DNA of 64,000 bases. Origin: Mycolicibacterium rhodesiae JS60 (GTDB lineage Bacteria > Actinomycetota > Actinomycetes > Mycobacteriales > Mycobacteriaceae). Positions 62,110-64,000 of the stretch are shown piece by piece. A program made the position numbers and the translations under genes. The first letter of the stretch is position 1, and every line of letters starts with the position of its first letter. The notes below the pieces were generated by a model. The model worked only from the letters and a program-made list of their open reading frames with translations, ran no database searches and had not been told where the DNA came from. Where the stretch lies: NCBI GenBank assembly GCA_000230935.2, contig AGIQ01000002.1, positions 1 to 64,000 on the forward strand. Reading direction: 5' to 3'.

Positions 62110-63996
62110 TCAGTTCGGCGCGCTCAGGTCGTACACCTCGGTCCCGCCCACGTCCTGCGCGGTGAAGTGCTGCTGGACCCACTTCGTGATCTGGCTTCCG
62201 GTGCCCGAGTCGCCACCGGGGCCACCACCGCGATGACCGCCCCCGGGCCCATTCCCCGCGATGAAGTAGCGGACCTGGCCTGAGGCGACGTAGGACTGGA
62301 ACTGCTCCAGCGTCGGCGAGTTGTCACCACCGCTGAACCCACCGATCGACATGATCGACGTGCCGGTGCTCAGCTCCAGACTGCCCGCGGTGTGTGACCC
62401 GACAGTCGCTGCGGCCCAACGATTATCAGCCTCGGTGAGCATGTCCTTCAGCTCGGTGTTATCCGACGCCTGCTGCTCGCCCGGGCCGCCGAATCCGAAG
62501 CCCCCGCCCGCACGCGCCGGACCGGACGTCGGGATGCCACCGCCGTGATCACCGGCGATCGTCTCCACGGTGTAGGCCGCGGTTGCGCCCAGCCCGAACA
62601 GCAGCCCCGTCGCGGCCAGAACCACCGTCCAGCGTCCGAGGCGATGCGCCCCTGCCGACACCACCGCCGAGACCAGGATGGAGCCGATCAACACCACCCA
62701 GCGCAGCCACGGCTGCCAGTCGGGGGTGCGGTCGAGCAGGATGAAGTTCCACACCCCGGTCGCGACGAGCATGGCCGCCAGCGCGATCCGGGGCCCCACA
62801 AACTCCTTGCCGCGCCATAGTTCTCGCACGCTGATGCCGAGCACCGCACCGATCGCCGGCGCCAGGGCAACGGTGTAGTAGGGGTGCATGATCCCCTTCA
62901 TGAAGCTGAACACCACTCCGGTGACCACCAGCCAGCCGCCCCACAACAGCAGCGATGCGCGCGTCCGGTCGGTGCGCGGAGGCCGTCGGGTGAACCACAG
63001 CCCGGCGACCAGCCCGATCAGCGCGGCGGGAAGCAGCCAGGAGATCTCGGTGCCCATCGACTCGCCGAACATCCGGGTGATGCCCGTCGAGCCACCGAAC
63101 ATCGGTGAGCCACTCATGCCGCCAGGGGCGCCACCGGAATCCGAGCTGCCGCCCGGGTTGCCGTCGCCGCCGAACACCCGGCCCAGGCCGTTGTAGCCCA
63201 AGGCCAGTTGCAGCAGGCTGTTGTCGGTGGATCCGCCGATATAGGGCCGAGAATCACTGGGCCACAAGCCGACCAGCGCCAGGTACCAGCCGGCCGAGAC
63301 CACGATCGTGACCAGGCCGACCGCCAGGTCGCGAAGACGCTGCCAGACACTGCCCGGCACCGCGACCAGAACCACCAGTGCCAGAGCCGGGGTCACCAGC
63401 AGGGCTTGCAGGAGCTTGGCCAGGAACGCGAACCCGATGGCGACACCGGCCAGGGCGATCCAGCGGGTGGACTTGCCGTCCAATGCGCGGATCATGCAGT
63501 AGCCGGCGACCACCATCAGCAGCACCAGCAGCGCGTCGGGGTTGTTGAAGCGGAACATCAACGCCGCCACGGGAGTCAGCGCCAGCACCATGCCGGCCAA
63601 CAGGCCTGCCCCATAACCGCTGACCCGGCGCACCGCGCCGTAGACCAGCGCGACGGAGGCCACTCCCATCAGGGCCTGAGGCACCAGCATCGACAGCGTG
63701 CCGAATCCGAAGATCCGTCCGGACAACGCCATCACCCACAGTGCGGCGGGCGGCTTGTCGACGGTGATCGCATTGCCGGCGTCGATTGACCCGAACAGCA
63801 AGGCTTTCCAGCTTTGCGTGCCGGCCTGCACAGCGGCGGCGTAGTACTCGTTGGCCCACCCGGCGGCACTGAGGCCCCACAGGTAGAGCGCGGCAGTCGC
63901 CACGAGCAGAAGCCCGAGCGCCGGCCATACCCACCGCGGTCGCGCGGTCAGCGCCGTCTCCGCCGATGACACCAATGTCGGCCTTTCGTCCAGCAC
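62110..63996 (-). CDS. GT39-type membrane glycosyltransferase (ArnT/PMT-like), possibly cut at its 5' end
   Basis: A 628-residue polytopic protein with about 12-13 predicted helices. The first extracytoplasmic loop holds NEYYAAAVQAGTQSWKALLF and VDKPPAALWVMALSGRIFGF (the Asp/Glu-type loop of GT39 enzymes), and a large Gly-rich C-terminal domain follows the last helix (GGGIPTSGPARAGGGFGFG, then a YkcB-like end). It would transfer a sugar from polyprenyl phosphate to a lipid or protein outside the membrane. The frame is open to GTG 63996, 5 nt from the edge, so the true start may lie outside. The 112 nt to the lyase gene hold no clear feature. Confidence 0.87.
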   Translation of the reverse strand: MLDERPTLVSSAETALTARPRWVWPALGLLLVATAALYLWGLSAAGWANEYYAAAVQAGTQSWKALLFGSIDAGNAITVDKPPAALWVMALSGRIFGFGTLSMLVPQALMGVASVALVYGAVRRVSGYGAGLLAGMVLALTPVAALMFRFNNPDALLVLLMVVAGYCMIRALDGKSTRWIALAGVAIGFAFLAKLLQALLVTPALALVVLVAVPGSVWQRLRDLAVGLVTIVVSAGWYLALVGLWPSDSRPYIGGSTDNSLLQLALGYNGLGRVFGGDGNPGGSSDSGGAPGGMSGSPMFGGSTGITRMFGESMGTEISWLLPAALIGLVAGLWFTRRPPRTDRTRASLLLWGGWLVVTGVVFSFMKGIMHPYYTVALAPAIGAVLGISVRELWRGKEFVGPRIALAAMLVATGVWNFILLDRTPDWQPWLRWVVLIGSILVSAVVSAGAHRLGRWTVVLAATGLLFGLGATAAYTVETIAGDHGGGIPTSGPARAGGGFGFGGPGEQQASDNTELKDMLTEADNRWAAATVGSHTAGSLELSTGTSIMSIGGFSGGDNSPTLEQFQSYVASGQVRYFIAGNGPGGGHRGGGPGGDSGTGSQITKWVQQHFTAQDVGGTEVYDLSAPN

Positions 63997-64000
63997 AGTC

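Overview
The window is high-GC actinobacterial DNA from a mycobacterium, most likely an environmental fast grower (Mycolicibacterium type). The evidence is an LpqH (19-kDa antigen) lipoprotein, IrtAB, MmpS/MmpL, a WS/DGAT wax-ester synthase, LigC with a LigD-type polymerase, glycine-rich PGRS-type proteins, and gene order shared with M. tuberculosis Rv3752c-Rv3762c. Alkyl sulfatase and pectate-lyase-like genes suit a soil or water lifestyle. These family and synteny statements are from memory; no search was run.

Layout. 1-0.6 kb: 3' end of a PGRS-like gene. 0.6-2.2 kb: a P450 and an NTF2-like protein. 2.2-5.2 kb: PASTA lipoprotein, PrimC-like polymerase, divergent LigC, bacterioferritin. 5.3-13.2 kb: iron region with IdeR boxes facing both bfrA and irtA; irtA-irtB-mmpS-mmpL form one translationally coupled run that joins siderophore import and probable export. 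13.2-16.5 kb: GluQRS, a flavin amine oxidase, then two deletion-scarred genes (SDR, response regulator). 16.5-21 kb: oxalate pathway (oxc, frc, fadD7-like). 21-26.9 kb: P450, tgt, a dehalogenase remnant, lpqH, WS/DGAT and two small secreted-protein genes, one frameshifted.

26.9-37.9 kb: a 10.97-kb integrative element in the 3' end of tRNA-Ser(CGA). It has exact 24-bp attL and attR copies, a tyrosine integrase, Xis and repressor with a perfect palindromic operator, a RepA-like helicase, small unknown proteins, and a head-and-packaging module (HNH, TerL, portal, MuF-like protein, scaffold, capsid, connector). It has no tail, lysis or maturation-protease genes. This is the layout of a capsid-carrying phage satellite and in size resembles phiRv1/phiRv2.

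37.9-44.6 kb: tadA, its partner protein, tyrA, a glycolipid-binding-like protein, the proZWVX-type transporter and a LapA-like membrane protein, in the M. tuberculosis order. 44.6-46.3 kb: a PGRS protein sits where Rv3760 and Rv3761c homologues would be neighbours. 46.4-55.3 kb: acyl-CoA metabolism (two APH-type FadE36-like proteins, two acyl-CoA dehydrogenases, a CaiB transferase, an SDR, TetR, a quinone reductase) with two candidate operators. 55.4-64 kb: alkyl sulfatase, secreted phosphoesterase, secreted pectate-lyase-like protein and a GT39 membrane glycosyltransferase that runs to the window edge.

Two themes recur: tightly coupled operons with 4-nt ATGA/GTGA overlaps, and a surprising number of locally damaged genes (SDR, response regulator, dehalogenase, small secreted protein, PGRS tail).
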